Shown: positions 34,426 to 44,334 of the stretch, piece by piece
Layout: each line of letters begins with the position of its first letter
How positions within the stretch are numbered: position 1 is the first letter of the stretch
NCBI RefSeq assembly: GCF_021044885.1
Contig: NZ_JAJNOD010000002.1
Span: 434,001 to 498,000, forward strand
Direction: 5' to 3'
Source: Microbacterium nymphoidis
GTDB taxonomy: Bacteria > Actinomycetota > Actinomycetes > Actinomycetales > Microbacteriaceae
DNA: 64,000 nt
Translations under genes and position numbers: made by a program
The notes under the pieces: model-generated
Told to the model about the DNA's origin: nothing
Seen by the model: only the letters and a program-made list of their open reading frames with translations
Database searches by the model: none

Positions 34426-35970
34426 ATGCCCGCGAAGCGCAGAACCGCACTGTTGTCGGGCACCGTGGTCGACGGCTCCGGCGACGCGCCCTTCGTCGGT
34501 GACGTGATCGTCGCCGACGGCCGGATCGAGGCGGTCATCCCGCTCTCCTCGCGTCCCGCGACCGGGTACGACGCGGAAGCCGTCGACGCGGCCGGGTTCG
34601 TCGTCGCACCGGGCTTCGTGGACATCCACTGTCATTCCGACCTCACGCGCCTCACCTATCCCGATGCCGAGAGCCGGATCACCCAGGGCATCACCACGGA
34701 GGTCATCGGAAACTGTGGCATGTCCGCTGCGCCGACCGGTGGCGATGCCGCGGGGCTGGCGGAAGTCATCGCGACCATCGATGTCACTCCCGACCAGGCC
34801 CGGCCGTGGGCGAGCGTCGCGGAGTGGCTGGCGGTGCTGGATTCCTCGCCCAGCGCGGCGAACGTGGCCGCACTGGTCGGACACGGCTCCGCCCGCCACG
34901 CCGCAGCCCCCGGGCGTGGCACGCAGCTGACCCCAGCAGAGCTGACGGCACTGGTCGCCGAGGTCGACGCAGCACTGGATGCGGGCTGCGTCGGCGTGAG
35001 CCTCGGACTCATGTACGCGCCCGGTGAATCCGCCGCGCGGGACGAGCTCTCCGCGGTCGCGGACGTCGTGGCCCGGCGCGACAGTCTGCTGGCTGCCCAT
35101 CTGCGCGACTATGACGCCCGGGCACTGGACGACTCGATCGCGGAGCTCACAGCCATCGCCGGTGATGCCCGGGTGCAGGTGTCGCACCTGCGGGCGACGC
35201 ACGCGGACGGACGCTTCGCCGAGACCCTCGCGGGTCTCGAGCGGCTGCGTGAGGGCCAGGACCTCGCCGCGGACTGCTATCCCTACACCGCCGGTCACAC
35301 CACGCTGCTCCAGCTCCTGCCCTCCGAGGTCCGCGCAGCCGGCCCCGCTGCAGCGCTCACGCTCGGCCCCGAGACGCTGGCGCAGCTGCTGCGGGAAGCC
35401 GGATGGGAGGCAGATCAGATCATCGTGATGAAGGCCGCCGCCACCCCCGGAGCCGTCGGCATGAGCCCCGCCGCGCATCCTGATCCCTGGGGCTGGCTCG
35501 CACACACGCTCGTCGCGAACGACGCACTCGTCGATGTCGCCGTGGAGAGCGGTTCGGCCGCGGACGTGGACCTGGCGCTGCAGACTGGGTGGGTCACGAT
35601 CGGCTCGGATGGCACGGCGCTGTCCGCCGGGCACCGGACATCGGCACCGCACCCGCGTTCGTGGGGGACCTTTCCCGCGGCCTTCCGCCGCATGCGCGCC
35701 CTCGGCGTGACGCTGCCGTCCGCCGTGCGGCGGATGAGCGTGGCCTCAGCGGAGCGCATCGGCGTGCCGAGCGGACTGCGGGCAGGACTGCCCGCCGACA
35801 TCGTCGTGTTCTCCGAGGAGGAGCTGGACTCCCGCGCCACGTTCGCGGCTCCGGCACAACCCTCGGCCGGCATCCGCGACGTCTTTGTGAACGGCATCGC
35901 CGTGCGCCGCAACGGCGCAGCGACGGGAGCGCGGCCCGGGCGGCTGCGCAGGAAGGAGCACGCGCTGTGA
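34426..35970 (+). CDS. D-aminoacylase (N-acyl-D-amino-acid deacylase) family amidohydrolase
   Basis: This 514-residue metal-dependent amidohydrolase has the family motifs in order. GFVDIHCHSD (about 64-73) is the HxH pair, GNCGMSAAP (about 95-103) holds the cysteine ligand typical of D-aminoacylases, AAHLRDYD (about 223-230) and VSHLRATH (about 248-255) supply histidines, and IGSDGTALS (about 391-399) the aspartate. The family removes acyl groups from N-acyl-D-amino acids. A 2-acetamido-aldonic acid such as N-acetyl-D-glucosaminate is also an N-acyl-D-amino acid in configuration, which is why it is considered a candidate substrate. Its ATG abuts the previous stop, and its stop overlaps the next GTG (GTGA). 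Confidence 0.85.
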   Translation: MPAKRRTALLSGTVVDGSGDAPFVGDVIVADGRIEAVIPLSSRPATGYDAEAVDAAGFVVAPGFVDIHCHSDLTRLTYPDAESRITQGITTEVIGNCGMSAAPTGGDAAGLAEVIATIDVTPDQARPWASVAEWLAVLDSSPSAANVAALVGHGSARHAAAPGRGTQLTPAELTALVAEVDAALDAGCVGVSLGLMYAPGESAARDELSAVADVVARRDSLLAAHLRDYDARALDDSIAELTAIAGDARVQVSHLRATHADGRFAETLAGLERLREGQDLAADCYPYTAGHTTLLQLLPSEVRAAGPAAALTLGPETLAQLLREAGWEADQIIVMKAAATPGAVGMSPAAHPDPWGWLAHTLVANDALVDVAVESGSAADVDLALQTGWVTIGSDGTALSAGHRTSAPHPRSWGTFPAAFRRMRALGVTLPSAVRRMSVASAERIGVPSGLRAGLPADIVVFSEEELDSRATFAAPAQPSAGIRDVFVNGIAVRRNGAATGARPGRLRRKEHAL

Positions 35971-36980
35971 ACGACTCACGAGCGCTGGGAGTCGCCATCG
36001 TCGGCGTCGGCGGTATCGCCGCCTCCCATATGGCGGCTCTGCGTGCGATGACGACCGCACGCCTGGTCTGCGTGCAGGACATGGACCGCGCCCGCGCCGG
36101 CGCGGTGGCCGTCGAACAGGGCTGCGCGGTCGAAGACCAGCTGGCCGACGTGCTCGCCCGCGAAGACGTGGACGCGGTCATCGTGTGCACCCCCAACCTC
36201 ACGCATCAGAGCATCGGCACCGCCGTCCTGGAATCCGGCCGGCACCTGCTCATGGAGAAGCCGCTGGCGATGACGGTCGACGCCGCCCGCCAGCTCGCCG
36301 TGCTCGCGGAGGAGCGAGAGCTGGTGCTGGCCGTCGGGCACAGCCACCGATTCTCCGCACAGAGCAGGGCCGTGCACGACGTGGTCGCCTCCGGCGAGAT
36401 CGGCGCGCCGCGGTTCGCGCGCATCGTGATGAACGGCGGCTGGATCTGGCCGGGATGGCAGGCCTGGGTGCTGAATCCGGCGGTCTCAGGAGGTCACTCC
36501 CTGCACAACGGCGTGCACCTCACGGATCTCGCCGCCTGGTGGATGGGCGAGCAGCCCGACACCGTGTTCGCCCGGGGGCAGGCGGTCACCAGCCGCGCCC
36601 TCGACATCGCCGACTACCTCGTGATTGAGCTGGGCTTTCCCAGCGGGGCAAGTGCGGTGTGTGAGGTGAGCCGTGGCGAACGGCCCCGGAAGGCGTCGTA
36701 CCTCGAGTTCACCGTCGTCGGCACCGAGGGCGTGGTCACCCGCAGCTGGGATGCCGACGGCATCCGGGCGTGGCAGGAGGAGGGACTGTCGATGTGGGCG
36801 CCGGATGGCGCAGCCGGCGACGTGTTCGTCACGGAACTGGAATCGTTCACCGCGGCGATCCGCGGGGAATCCGCCGTGGTTCCGCCGGTTGCTGACGCCG
36901 TGGATGCCGTGCGGGTCGCGGCCGCGGCGGAGGAGTCGTTGCACACGGGCCGCCTGGTCCGGCGGGAAGGAGCACGCTGA
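35967..36980 (+). CDS. Gfo/Idh/MocA family NAD(P)-dependent oxidoreductase
   Basis: This 337-residue dehydrogenase has the Rossmann loop AIVGVGGIAASHMAAL at about residues 10-25. MEKPLAMTVDAARQLA (about 96-111) holds the catalytic lysine of the EKP motif, and SGGHSLHNGVHLTDLAAWW (about 172-190) the conserved histidines. The family oxidises or reduces sugars, inositols and related polyols. The partner that follows is a second, more divergent family member, so the two may form a heteromer or act in sequence. It starts with GTG overlapping the D-aminoacylase stop by 4 bp and shares one base with the next ATG. Confidence 0.88.
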   Translation: MNDSRALGVAIVGVGGIAASHMAALRAMTTARLVCVQDMDRARAGAVAVEQGCAVEDQLADVLAREDVDAVIVCTPNLTHQSIGTAVLESGRHLLMEKPLAMTVDAARQLAVLAEERELVLAVGHSHRFSAQSRAVHDVVASGEIGAPRFARIVMNGGWIWPGWQAWVLNPAVSGGHSLHNGVHLTDLAAWWMGEQPDTVFARGQAVTSRALDIADYLVIELGFPSGASAVCEVSRGERPRKASYLEFTVVGTEGVVTRSWDADGIRAWQEEGLSMWAPDGAAGDVFVTELESFTAAIRGESAVVPPVADAVDAVRVAAAAEESLHTGRLVRREGAR

Positions 36981-37936
36981 TGGCTGGGGTACCGGTACTG
37001 CTGGCGGGCACCGCCGGGGTGGGACGTCAGGACCACCAGTCGTCGATGTGGGCTCCGGCGCTCGCCGCTGCCGGGCTCATGCCCGCCGGCGTGTGGTCGC
37101 CCGGTGACGATGATGCTGAGAGGGAGCGCGCGGCGAGACTGGCGAGCATGCTGAACGTGCCCTTCGAGCAGGGGGATCTCCCTGACCTCGCTGCGGGCAC
37201 CGCGATCGTGGCGTGCCTGCGCGGAGAGAGCCGACGACGTCTGCTCGCCGCAGCCGGCCCGGAGGTCGCCGTGCTCGTGGACAAGCCGACCCTGGATAGC
37301 ACCACCGAGATCGCCGCCCAGCTCGGCAGCGCTTCGACCTCGCGGCTGCTGTCTGGCCATCATCTTGCCGCGCACCCGTCCTTCGTTCGCGCGGCCGCTG
37401 CTGTCCGCGACGGTGAGGTCGGCCTGCTGCGCGCCGTGATGATCGATCTCGTCGTGGCTGAGGGTGATGGCCCCAGTCCCGAGGGTGATCTGCGCAACAT
37501 CGGCGCCCACGTCGTCGATCTCATGCTGCGACTGACGGGGCCGGCCGTCACCACGCTCGCGACTTCGGCGCTCGCCGCCGATGCCGTCACCTTCCTCGGC
37601 CAGACCGAGCGGGACGTGGTGCTCTCCGGCCACGTTTCGCGGACGGCGTCGGGCGAGGGAACCCTGCTGGCGCGGATGCGGGTGGTGGGCACCCACGGAC
37701 ACATCGACGTCGACCTCGCCCGCCCGGCGCTGCAGGTACGCACCGCCACCACCAGCCGGTTCGCGGGATACGGCACCGGATCGGTCGTGGCGCGACTGCG
37801 GGAGCTGCGGCGGGTGAGCGACGGGGCGCGCCCCGGCGAGAGCGCCGCCTCCTGGCTCGCCGTGTCGAGGTTCCTCGACGCGGTGAGCGAATCCGCCGAG
37901 CGCGGCGTCGCGGTCACCGTGAATGAGCAGGGTTGA
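36980..37936 (+). CDS. Divergent Gfo/Idh/MocA family protein
   Basis: This 318-residue protein follows the Gfo/Idh/MocA pattern in shortened form. LVDKPTLDSTTEIAAQL (about 94-110) matches the EKP region and NIGAHVVDLMLRLTG (about 174-188) the GxHxxDL helix. The usual GxGxxG cofactor loop is degraded (LAGTAGVGRQDHQ at about 7-19), so NAD(P) binding is uncertain. It may be a catalytically weak partner of the preceding enzyme. Its ATG shares one base with the preceding stop (TGATG). Confidence 0.7.
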   Translation: MAGVPVLLAGTAGVGRQDHQSSMWAPALAAAGLMPAGVWSPGDDDAERERAARLASMLNVPFEQGDLPDLAAGTAIVACLRGESRRRLLAAAGPEVAVLVDKPTLDSTTEIAAQLGSASTSRLLSGHHLAAHPSFVRAAAAVRDGEVGLLRAVMIDLVVAEGDGPSPEGDLRNIGAHVVDLMLRLTGPAVTTLATSALAADAVTFLGQTERDVVLSGHVSRTASGEGTLLARMRVVGTHGHIDVDLARPALQVRTATTSRFAGYGTGSVVARLRELRRVSDGARPGESAASWLAVSRFLDAVSESAERGVAVTVNEQG

Positions 37937-37949
37937 GAGGACAGAGCAG

Positions 37950-38807
37950 ATGAGACTGATCACCTTCGAGCACGACGGCGTCGTGCAGCACGGAGTCGTG
38001 GACGGCGACGAGGTCGCCGTCATCGGAACCGGGGATCTGGCCGCGGTCGTGGCGGGGGCCGTCGCGGCACCGAACGGAAGCCGCGTTCCCCTCGCCGGAG
38101 TGCGGGCTCTGGCCCCTGTCCTACGGCCCGGCAAGGTGCTGGCCGTTGCTGCGAACTACCAGGAGCACGTCACCGAGAGCGGTAGTAAGCCACGCGATGT
38201 GGTCACGGCGTCGCCGCGGCTGTTCCTGAAGCCGGACACCAGCGTCGTCGGCGATGAGGCCGAGGTCGAGCTCGCCGCGATCACGACGCAGTTCGACTGG
38301 GAGGCGGAGCTCGCGGTCGTCATCGGGCGCACCGCACGCGAGGTGGCGGTGACCGAGGCCCTGGATCACGTGTTCGGCTACGCGACCAGCAACGATCTGT
38401 CGGCGCGCAGCCTCGCCCTGGACGCACCCCGTGACGGAGAGGTCTGGACCGGGTTCTTCGACTGGCTGGAAGGCAAGTGGCTGGACGGGTCGGCCCCCAT
38501 CGGCCCGTACCTGGTGACGGCGGACGACGTCCCCGATCCGCAGCGCCTGGCCGTCACGCTCACGCTCAACGGCGAGACGCGGCAGTCGGGCAGCACGGCC
38601 GACATGATCCACTCCGTCGCCGAGCTGGTCGCGTTCTCATCGCGGCTGATGACGCTGAAACCCGGCGACGTCATCCTCACCGGGACCCCGGCCGGCGTCG
38701 GTGCGACCACAGGGACGTTCCTGAAACCCGGAGACGTCCTCGTCACCGAGGTCGAGGGACTCGGCGCCCTCACCACCCGGATCGTCGCGCCCCACGCCGA
38801 CAGCTGA
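37950..38807 (+). CDS. Fumarylacetoacetate hydrolase family protein
   Basis: This 285-residue protein has the FAH fold: an N-terminal cap (about 1-60) and a catalytic barrel with VLAVAANYQEH (about 65-75). The metal-binding carboxylates lie in FDWEAELAVVIGR (about 113-125) and the end of the fold is GDVILTGTPAGVG (about 241-253). Family members cleave or hydrate 2-keto acids: fumarylpyruvate, 2,4-diketo-3-deoxy sugar acids, or decarboxylate oxaloacetate. In this operon a 2-keto-3-deoxy type intermediate is the likely substrate. ATG 37950 is chosen because GAGAGGA precedes it; ATG 37923 lies inside the previous gene. Confidence 0.85.
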   Translation: MRLITFEHDGVVQHGVVDGDEVAVIGTGDLAAVVAGAVAAPNGSRVPLAGVRALAPVLRPGKVLAVAANYQEHVTESGSKPRDVVTASPRLFLKPDTSVVGDEAEVELAAITTQFDWEAELAVVIGRTAREVAVTEALDHVFGYATSNDLSARSLALDAPRDGEVWTGFFDWLEGKWLDGSAPIGPYLVTADDVPDPQRLAVTLTLNGETRQSGSTADMIHSVAELVAFSSRLMTLKPGDVILTGTPAGVGATTGTFLKPGDVLVTEVEGLGALTTRIVAPHADS

Positions 38808-38838
38808 ACACGAGCACCACACGAACAAAGGAGTTCCC

Positions 38839-40458
38839 ATGCGTTACAAGTCACTCATCGGCCTGGCCGCGCTCGGCGTGGTCAGCGCCCTCCTCGCGGG
38901 ATGCACCTCGGCGCCCCCAGAGGAGAGCGGCGGACAGACGTCGGCCGCAGACGCCTCAGCCAACGTGTACCTCTACCAGAAGCCGGTCACCTTCAACCCG
39001 CTGAAGCCGGCCCAGGGCGCGGAGCAGCTGACGATGTCGCTGATCTTCGACAACTTGTTCACCACGGATCCGGACTTCTCGTTCACGCCTCGCCTCGCGG
39101 AGAAATGGGAGGTGTCCGACGACGCCAAGACGTTCACGTTCCATCTGCGTGAAGGGCTGACGTGGAGCGACGGCGAGCCGTTCACCGCACAGGACGTGCT
39201 GTTCACCTACAACCTCGCCGCCAATCCGAAGGTCGGCGGCGCGTGGAGCGCACGTCTGTCCGGCGTTGAGGGCTACGCCGCTTTCCAGGACGGCTCGGCC
39301 ACGTCGCTGTCGGGGCTCACCGCGCCCGACGACAACACCGTGGTGTTCCAGCTGTCCGCGGCCAACGCCGGCTTCCTCTCGCTGATCGGATACGGATCGG
39401 TGATGTTCATCCTCCCCGAGCACATCCTCGGCGAGAAGGATCCGGCAACCCTGCTGGAGGACCCCTGGTTCGCCCAGCCGACCGTCGGCATGGGACCGTA
39501 CGTGATGAAGGCCTTCAACGTCGACCAGGACATCGAGCTGGAGGCGAACCCCGACTACCGCTCCGAGGTGGGCATCGACCACCTCTACCTGAAGATGCTC
39601 ACCAGCGACGTGGCCACCGCCCAGCTGGGCACCGGAGAGATCGACCTGGTCCAGGTGTCCGCGCTGGACCTGGACGCGGTCACCTCCCTGCCCGGCGTCT
39701 CCGTGGTCTCGAAGCCGTCCGCGGGCTTCACCCGCATGGCCGTGAACTTCAGCAAGCCCCGCTTCGCCGACGAGCGTGTGCGGCAGGCGCTGGTGTACGC
39801 GATCGATCGACAGGGGATCATCGACGGCGTGCTCGGGGGAGAGGCCTCTCTGCTCAACAGCGACATCATGACCTCGTGGGCGCTGCCCGATGACCTGGAA
39901 CAGTATCCGCATGACCCCGCGAAGGCGAAAGAGCTGCTCGCGGCGGCGGGATTCGACACCTCTCAGGAAGTGAAGATCTCCTGGGTCCCCGGTCAGCGCG
40001 ACCGTGACCAGATGGTCAATGTCATCATCGAGAACCTGAAGGAGGTCGGCATCGCCGCCGTCGCCAATCAGGTGGATGCCGGTGCTCTCACGGCGAGCTA
40101 CAGCGATGGCAGCTACGACCTCGCACTGTTCGGCGGGGGCGTATACACGCCGGACCCGGCGAGCACCATGCCCATCGTCGCGTGCGAGCAGAAGTTCCCG
40201 GCGGGTGCGAACACGGCGCTCTTCTGTGACCCCGCACTCGACAAGGCGATGCTCGACGGCCAGCAGATCGCCGGCCAGGACGAGCGCGCCGCGATCTACC
40301 AGGAGGCCGCACGACTGGACAACAAGCTCGTGCCCTATGTGTGGCTCAACGTTCCGAACACGATCTGGGCCACCAGCGAGCGGCTGACCGGCTTCGAACC
40401 GCACGGTGACTTCACGAACGGGTTCTGGAACGCCGCCGACTGGAAGATCGCGGGCTGA
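38839..40458 (+). CDS. ABC transporter substrate-binding lipoprotein (peptide/oligosaccharide, family 5)
   Basis: This 539-residue extracellular binding protein has a lipoprotein signal (MRYKSLIG, hydrophobic core, lipobox LLAGC at about 18-22). The SBP_bac_5 pattern follows: RLAEKWEVSDDAKTFTFHLR (about 81-100), TWSDGEPFTAQDV and VRQALVYAIDRQGI. Relatives bind oligopeptides, but also chitooligosaccharides and other sugars. With the two permeases and two ATPases that follow, it completes one Dpp/Opp-type importer. AAAGGAG lies 6 bases before the ATG. The 31-bp gap from the FAH gene contains no terminator, so it is read as part of the same operon. Confidence 0.92.
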   Translation: MRYKSLIGLAALGVVSALLAGCTSAPPEESGGQTSAADASANVYLYQKPVTFNPLKPAQGAEQLTMSLIFDNLFTTDPDFSFTPRLAEKWEVSDDAKTFTFHLREGLTWSDGEPFTAQDVLFTYNLAANPKVGGAWSARLSGVEGYAAFQDGSATSLSGLTAPDDNTVVFQLSAANAGFLSLIGYGSVMFILPEHILGEKDPATLLEDPWFAQPTVGMGPYVMKAFNVDQDIELEANPDYRSEVGIDHLYLKMLTSDVATAQLGTGEIDLVQVSALDLDAVTSLPGVSVVSKPSAGFTRMAVNFSKPRFADERVRQALVYAIDRQGIIDGVLGGEASLLNSDIMTSWALPDDLEQYPHDPAKAKELLAAAGFDTSQEVKISWVPGQRDRDQMVNVIIENLKEVGIAAVANQVDAGALTASYSDGSYDLALFGGGVYTPDPASTMPIVACEQKFPAGANTALFCDPALDKAMLDGQQIAGQDERAAIYQEAARLDNKLVPYVWLNVPNTIWATSERLTGFEPHGDFTNGFWNAADWKIAG

Positions 40459-40476
40459 TCGAATGAGGGGTGCACG

Positions 40477-41436
40477 ATGCTGAGGAGCCTGCTGGTTCGT
40501 CTCTCATCCAGCGTGCTGGTGTTCGTCCTGATCGCGATCGGGCTGTTCCTGCTGGTCAGGCTCGCCCCCGGCGACCCGGTCGACATGATGATCCCGCCGG
40601 ATGCCGGCGGTGCCGGACGCGAGGAGTTCATCGCAGCCATGCGGGAACGGCTCGGTCTGGATCAGCCTCTCATCGTGCAGTTCTTCGCGTGGTTCGGGGC
40701 GCTTCTGCGGGGCGACCTGGGCTACTCCTACGCGAACGGCCAGCCGGTCGGGCAGCTTCTGCTCGGCCGGCTGGGGCCGACGCTCCTGCTCACCGGAACC
40801 GCGCTCGTGGTCGGCATGATCATCGCGGTGCCCCTGGGGATCGTCGCCGCCGTACGCCGGGGGAGCGCCCTGGATCAGGGGATCACCGGTGTCAGCGTGC
40901 TCGCCATCGCTGTGCCCGGCTTCTTCCTCGCGATGCTGGCCATCTACGTGTTCGCCGTCAAGCTCCGGGTGCTGCCGTCCTCCGGAATGCACGCGTCCGG
41001 AAGGGCGGATCTTCCGGACCTGCTGATGCACATGATCCTCCCGGTGGGCCTGCTGGCGCTTGCGGTGGCGGCGCCGTTCATCCGGTACGTGCGAAGCGGC
41101 ATGCTGGAGGAGCTGGGCAAGGACTACATCCGCGCCGTCCAGGCGAAGGGTGCCAGCCCCGTCCGAACGCTGATGCATGCGTTCCGCAACAGCCTGGTCT
41201 CGCTCGTCACGGTACTCGCGCTCTACATTCCCGTGTTCCTCGCCGGTGCCGTCGTGCTGGAGCAGGTGTTCTCCTGGCCCGGCATGGGGCAGCTGGCGGT
41301 GACCTCGCTCACCACCCGTGACTACCCGGTGATCATCGGCTTCGGACTGTACGTCGCCGTGCTGGTGCTGGTGTGCAACCTGGTCGCCGATCTGCTGTAC
41401 TCCGTCGTCGATCCGAGAGTGAGGGCGTCGCGATGA
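40477..41436 (+). CDS. ABC importer permease (DppB type)
   Basis: This 319-residue membrane protein has the BPD_transp_1 arrangement: an N-terminal helix with FLLVRLAPGDPVDMM (about 24-38), a periplasmic segment, then five helices. The coupling segment KDYIRAVQAKGASPVRTLMHAFRNSL (EAA loop) is at about 215-240. It forms half of the channel with the next gene and should pair with the binding lipoprotein before it. Its stop overlaps the next start by 4 bp. Confidence 0.92.
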   Translation: MLRSLLVRLSSSVLVFVLIAIGLFLLVRLAPGDPVDMMIPPDAGGAGREEFIAAMRERLGLDQPLIVQFFAWFGALLRGDLGYSYANGQPVGQLLLGRLGPTLLLTGTALVVGMIIAVPLGIVAAVRRGSALDQGITGVSVLAIAVPGFFLAMLAIYVFAVKLRVLPSSGMHASGRADLPDLLMHMILPVGLLALAVAAPFIRYVRSGMLEELGKDYIRAVQAKGASPVRTLMHAFRNSLVSLVTVLALYIPVFLAGAVVLEQVFSWPGMGQLAVTSLTTRDYPVIIGFGLYVAVLVLVCNLVADLLYSVVDPRVRASR

Positions 41437-42317
41437 CCGACACCGTCTCCGTTCTGCTGCCGAAGCCGGACCGCTCACCCGGTGCCCTGGCGTGGCGCCG
41501 TTTCCTGCGAAACCCCGTGGCTGTGATCGGGTCCGTCGTGCTGAGCGTGATCGTGCTGGCCACGGTGATCTCGGCGATGCTCCCGGCGCTGGATCCCACC
41601 GCCATCGACCTCACGGCGGTGCGAAAGCCGCCGGGACCCGGTCATGTGCTCGGCACCGACTCGACGGGTCGCGACGTGTTCGCGCGGCTCCTCTCGGGCG
41701 GTCAGGTCTCGCTGATGGTGGGCTTTCTGTCGGCTGCGATCGCCGTCTGCGTCGGCGCGCTGGCCGGCACCGTGTCCGGCTGGTTCGGCGGGGCACTGGA
41801 CGCCGTCATCAGCCGCATCGTCGACATCATGCTCTCCGTCCCGCCCGTGCTCGTCGTGATCGTCGTGGCCGGCATCATCGGCCCGAGTGTGCCGATGCTG
41901 ATCGGCGTGATCGCGGGACTGTCGTGGCCGTCGTCGGCCCGCATCGCCCGCGGAGTGGTGCTCAGCCTCAAGGAGCAGGAGTTCATCCAGGCCGCCCGCG
42001 TGTCGGGTTCCGGCAACGGCTTCATCATGTTCCGTCACCTGCTTCCCGGCGTGCTTCCCCCGGTGACCGTCGCCGCGACGCTGCTGGTGTCCGAAGCGGT
42101 CCTGCTGGAATCGGCTCTCTCCTTCCTCGGCGCGGGTGTGCGCCCGCCACAGGCCAGCTGGGGCAACATGCTCACCGAGGCCCAGTCACTGACGGTCCTG
42201 TCCTCCATGCCCTGGCTCTGGCTGCCGCCAGGCATCATGATCGCCCTCACCGTGCTGTCGGCGATGGCGATCGGCGACGGAATCAGGGATGCGATCGACC
42301 CCCGGAGGAACAAGTGA
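41433..42317 (+). CDS. ABC importer permease (DppC type)
   Basis: This 294-residue permease has an N-terminal cytoplasmic stretch and first helix (about 28-55), HVLGTDSTGRDVFARLLSG (about 73-91, the OppC-type periplasmic motif), and an EAA-loop segment KEQEFIQAARVSGSG at about 182-196. It is the second channel half of the importer. It overlaps the preceding gene (ATGA), and the following ATPase gene starts within its stop (TGATG). Confidence 0.93.
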   Translation: MTDTVSVLLPKPDRSPGALAWRRFLRNPVAVIGSVVLSVIVLATVISAMLPALDPTAIDLTAVRKPPGPGHVLGTDSTGRDVFARLLSGGQVSLMVGFLSAAIAVCVGALAGTVSGWFGGALDAVISRIVDIMLSVPPVLVVIVVAGIIGPSVPMLIGVIAGLSWPSSARIARGVVLSLKEQEFIQAARVSGSGNGFIMFRHLLPGVLPPVTVAATLLVSEAVLLESALSFLGAGVRPPQASWGNMLTEAQSLTVLSSMPWLWLPPGIMIALTVLSAMAIGDGIRDAIDPRRNK

Positions 42318-43315
42318 TGTCCCAGACGACTGCACCTCTGCTGGAGATCGAGGCTCTGTACGCGGGCATCGATCGCCGGGACGACCCGGTCACCATCCTC
42401 CGCGACGTCGCCTTCGACATCCGCCCCGGCGAGATGGTCGGTGTGGTCGGAGAGAGCGGATCCGGGAAGAGCATGACCGCGCTGGCCGTGATGGGGCTGC
42501 TGCCGGCGGCCGTCTCCGTCACCTCGGGATCGGTGCGCTTCGACGGCGATGACCTGGTTGCAGTATCCCAGCGCGCGATGCGCGAGGTCCGTGGTCGCCG
42601 GATCGGGATGATCTTCCAGGACCCCATGACCACCCTCGATCCGGTGGTGAAGGTGGGCAGGCAGATCGAGGAGGCCTATCGCATTCACCATCGGGGTGCG
42701 TCACGGGCGGCGGCGCGCGCGCGTGCCGCCGAGGTGCTCGAGCTGGTGGGGGTGCCGGACGTGTCGCGGCGGATGCAGCAGTATCCGCATCAGTGGTCCG
42801 GGGGCATGCGCCAGCGTGCGGTCATCGCGATGGCCCTCGTCAACGACCCGGACCTGCTGATCGCCGATGAGCCGACCACTGCGCTGGATGCCACCATCCA
42901 GGCCCAGGTGCTGGAGGTGCTGGCCCGTGCCCGCTCGGAACTCGGCGTCGCGATCATGCTGATCACGCACGACCTGGGCGTGATCGCCCAGTACGCCGAC
43001 CGGGTGATCGTGATGTACGCAGGCCAGGTGATGGAATCCGCCACCACGGCAGAGCTGTTCGACGACAGCCGCCACCCCTATTCGCAGGCGCTGATCCGCA
43101 GCAGGCCGGCGCTCGCGGAACCCGGGGGGAGGCTTCCGGCGATTCCCGGACAGCCGCCGTCCCTGGACCGGCTGCCCGCCGGATGCCCGTTCGCACCGCG
43201 GTGCACATCGACGTTCAAGTCGCAGCGCTGTGTCGAAGAGCCCACTGCGGTGGCCGCGAGCGCCGATGGGCGCCTGAGCGCCTGCCACTACCGAGACCTC
43301 CAGGAGATGTCATGA
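42317..43315 (+). CDS. ABC importer ATPase (DppD type)
   Basis: This 332-residue ATPase has Walker [10 protein letters not shown] (about 47-55), Q-loop [11 protein letters not shown], signature [16 protein letters not shown] (about 157-172) and Walker [13 protein letters not shown] (about 178-189). The C-terminal oligo/dipeptide extension has the cysteine-bearing CPFAPRC. It energises the importer together with the next ATPase. It has overlapping starts and stops with both neighbours. Confidence 0.95.
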   Translation: MSQTTAPLLEIEALYAGIDRRDDPVTILRDVAFDIRPGEMVGVVGESGSGKSMTALAVMGLLPAAVSVTSGSVRFDGDDLVAVSQRAMREVRGRRIGMIFQDPMTTLDPVVKVGRQIEEAYRIHHRGASRAAARARAAEVLELVGVPDVSRRMQQYPHQWSGGMRQRAVIAMALVNDPDLLIADEPTTALDATIQAQVLEVLARARSELGVAIMLITHDLGVIAQYADRVIVMYAGQVMESATTAELFDDSRHPYSQALIRSRPALAEPGGRLPAIPGQPPSLDRLPAGCPFAPRCTSTFKSQRCVEEPTAVAASADGRLSACHYRDLQEMS

Positions 43316-44334
43316 CCGCGCAATCCGCCGTCGAAACGGCACCCGTCCTGCAGGTGTCGGATCTTGAGGTGAGCTTTCGTGCTGCACGTCGGCGCGTGGT
43401 GCGGGCCGTCGACGGCGTCTCCTTCACCGTGAGAGAGGATGAGGCGCTCGGGATCATCGGCGAATCCGGGTGTGGCAAGACCACCACCGGAAAGACCGTC
43501 GCTCAGCTGGAGCGGCCCTCTGCGGGGGCGATCGCCTTCCGCGGCGAGGACCTCGTCGGCGCCTCTCACGCGCGACGGAAGCAGCTGCGACGCCGGATCC
43601 AGTTCGTCTTCCAGGATCCGCAATCGTCGCTGAATCCGCGCATGACCGTGCAGGACATCATCGCCGAGCCGTTGCGCGCCTTCGGCGAGTGGCGGGGGCG
43701 GCAGTCCCGGGACGACGTCGTGGCGATGCTGGACCAGGTCGGCCTCAGCCCGTCCGCTCTCCACCGCTATCCGCATGAGTTCTCCGGCGGTCAGCGCCAG
43801 CGGATCGGCATCGCGCGTGGCCTGGCCCTGGACCCGGATTTGCTGGTCCTGGATGAGCCGGTGTCCGCTCTCGACGTGTCGATCCAGGCGCAGATCCTCA
43901 ACCTACTGATGGATCTGCGCGCCGCCCGCTCGCTGGGGATCGTCATGATCTCCCACGACCTCGACGTCATCCGTCATGTCACCGACCGTGTGGTGGTGAT
44001 GTACCTCGGCGTGATCGTCGAGCAGGGGCCGGCGGAGGAGGTGCTCACGAGCCCGGCGCACCCCTACACGGCAGCGCTCGCGTCGGCTACGCCGCCCTCG
44101 AGGCCGGACGAGAAGCGGGAGCGCATCGTGCTCTCGGGTGATGTCCCGTCGCCGCTCGATCCGCCGTCGGGCTGCCGCTTCCGCACCCGGTGCTGGCGTG
44201 CCGACGATCTCTGTGCGCAGCGCAGGCCGGAACTGGAACCCATGGGTGCCGGTGGCCGGACGGTGGCCTGCTTTCATCCGCTGGATGTGCTGGCCGGCCG
44301 GCCGTCGGCCGCGGCGGGCGAGGGGCGGGCATGA
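43312..44334 (+). CDS. ABC importer ATPase (DppF type)
   Basis: This 340-residue ATPase has Walker [14 protein letters not shown] (about 50-62), Q-loop [12 protein letters not shown], signature [16 protein letters not shown] (about 155-170), Walker [13 protein letters not shown] (about 175-186) and the OppF-type tail with CRFRTRC. It pairs with the preceding DppD-type subunit. The next gene, a PLP enzyme, overlaps its stop by 4 bp, which ties the importer to the catabolic genes on both sides. Confidence 0.95.
   Translation: MTAQSAVETAPVLQVSDLEVSFRAARRRVVRAVDGVSFTVREDEALGIIGESGCGKTTTGKTVAQLERPSAGAIAFRGEDLVGASHARRKQLRRRIQFVFQDPQSSLNPRMTVQDIIAEPLRAFGEWRGRQSRDDVVAMLDQVGLSPSALHRYPHEFSGGQRQRIGIARGLALDPDLLVLDEPVSALDVSIQAQILNLLMDLRAARSLGIVMISHDLDVIRHVTDRVVVMYLGVIVEQGPAEEVLTSPAHPYTAALASATPPSRPDEKRERIVLSGDVPSPLDPPSGCRFRTRCWRADDLCAQRRPELEPMGAGGRTVACFHPLDVLAGRPSAAAGEGRA

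Noticed and set aside
37923..37949. Upstream ATG start for the FAH-family gene
   Set aside because: It lies inside the preceding gene, adds residues before the conserved MRLITFE start and lacks the GAGAGGA found before 37950.
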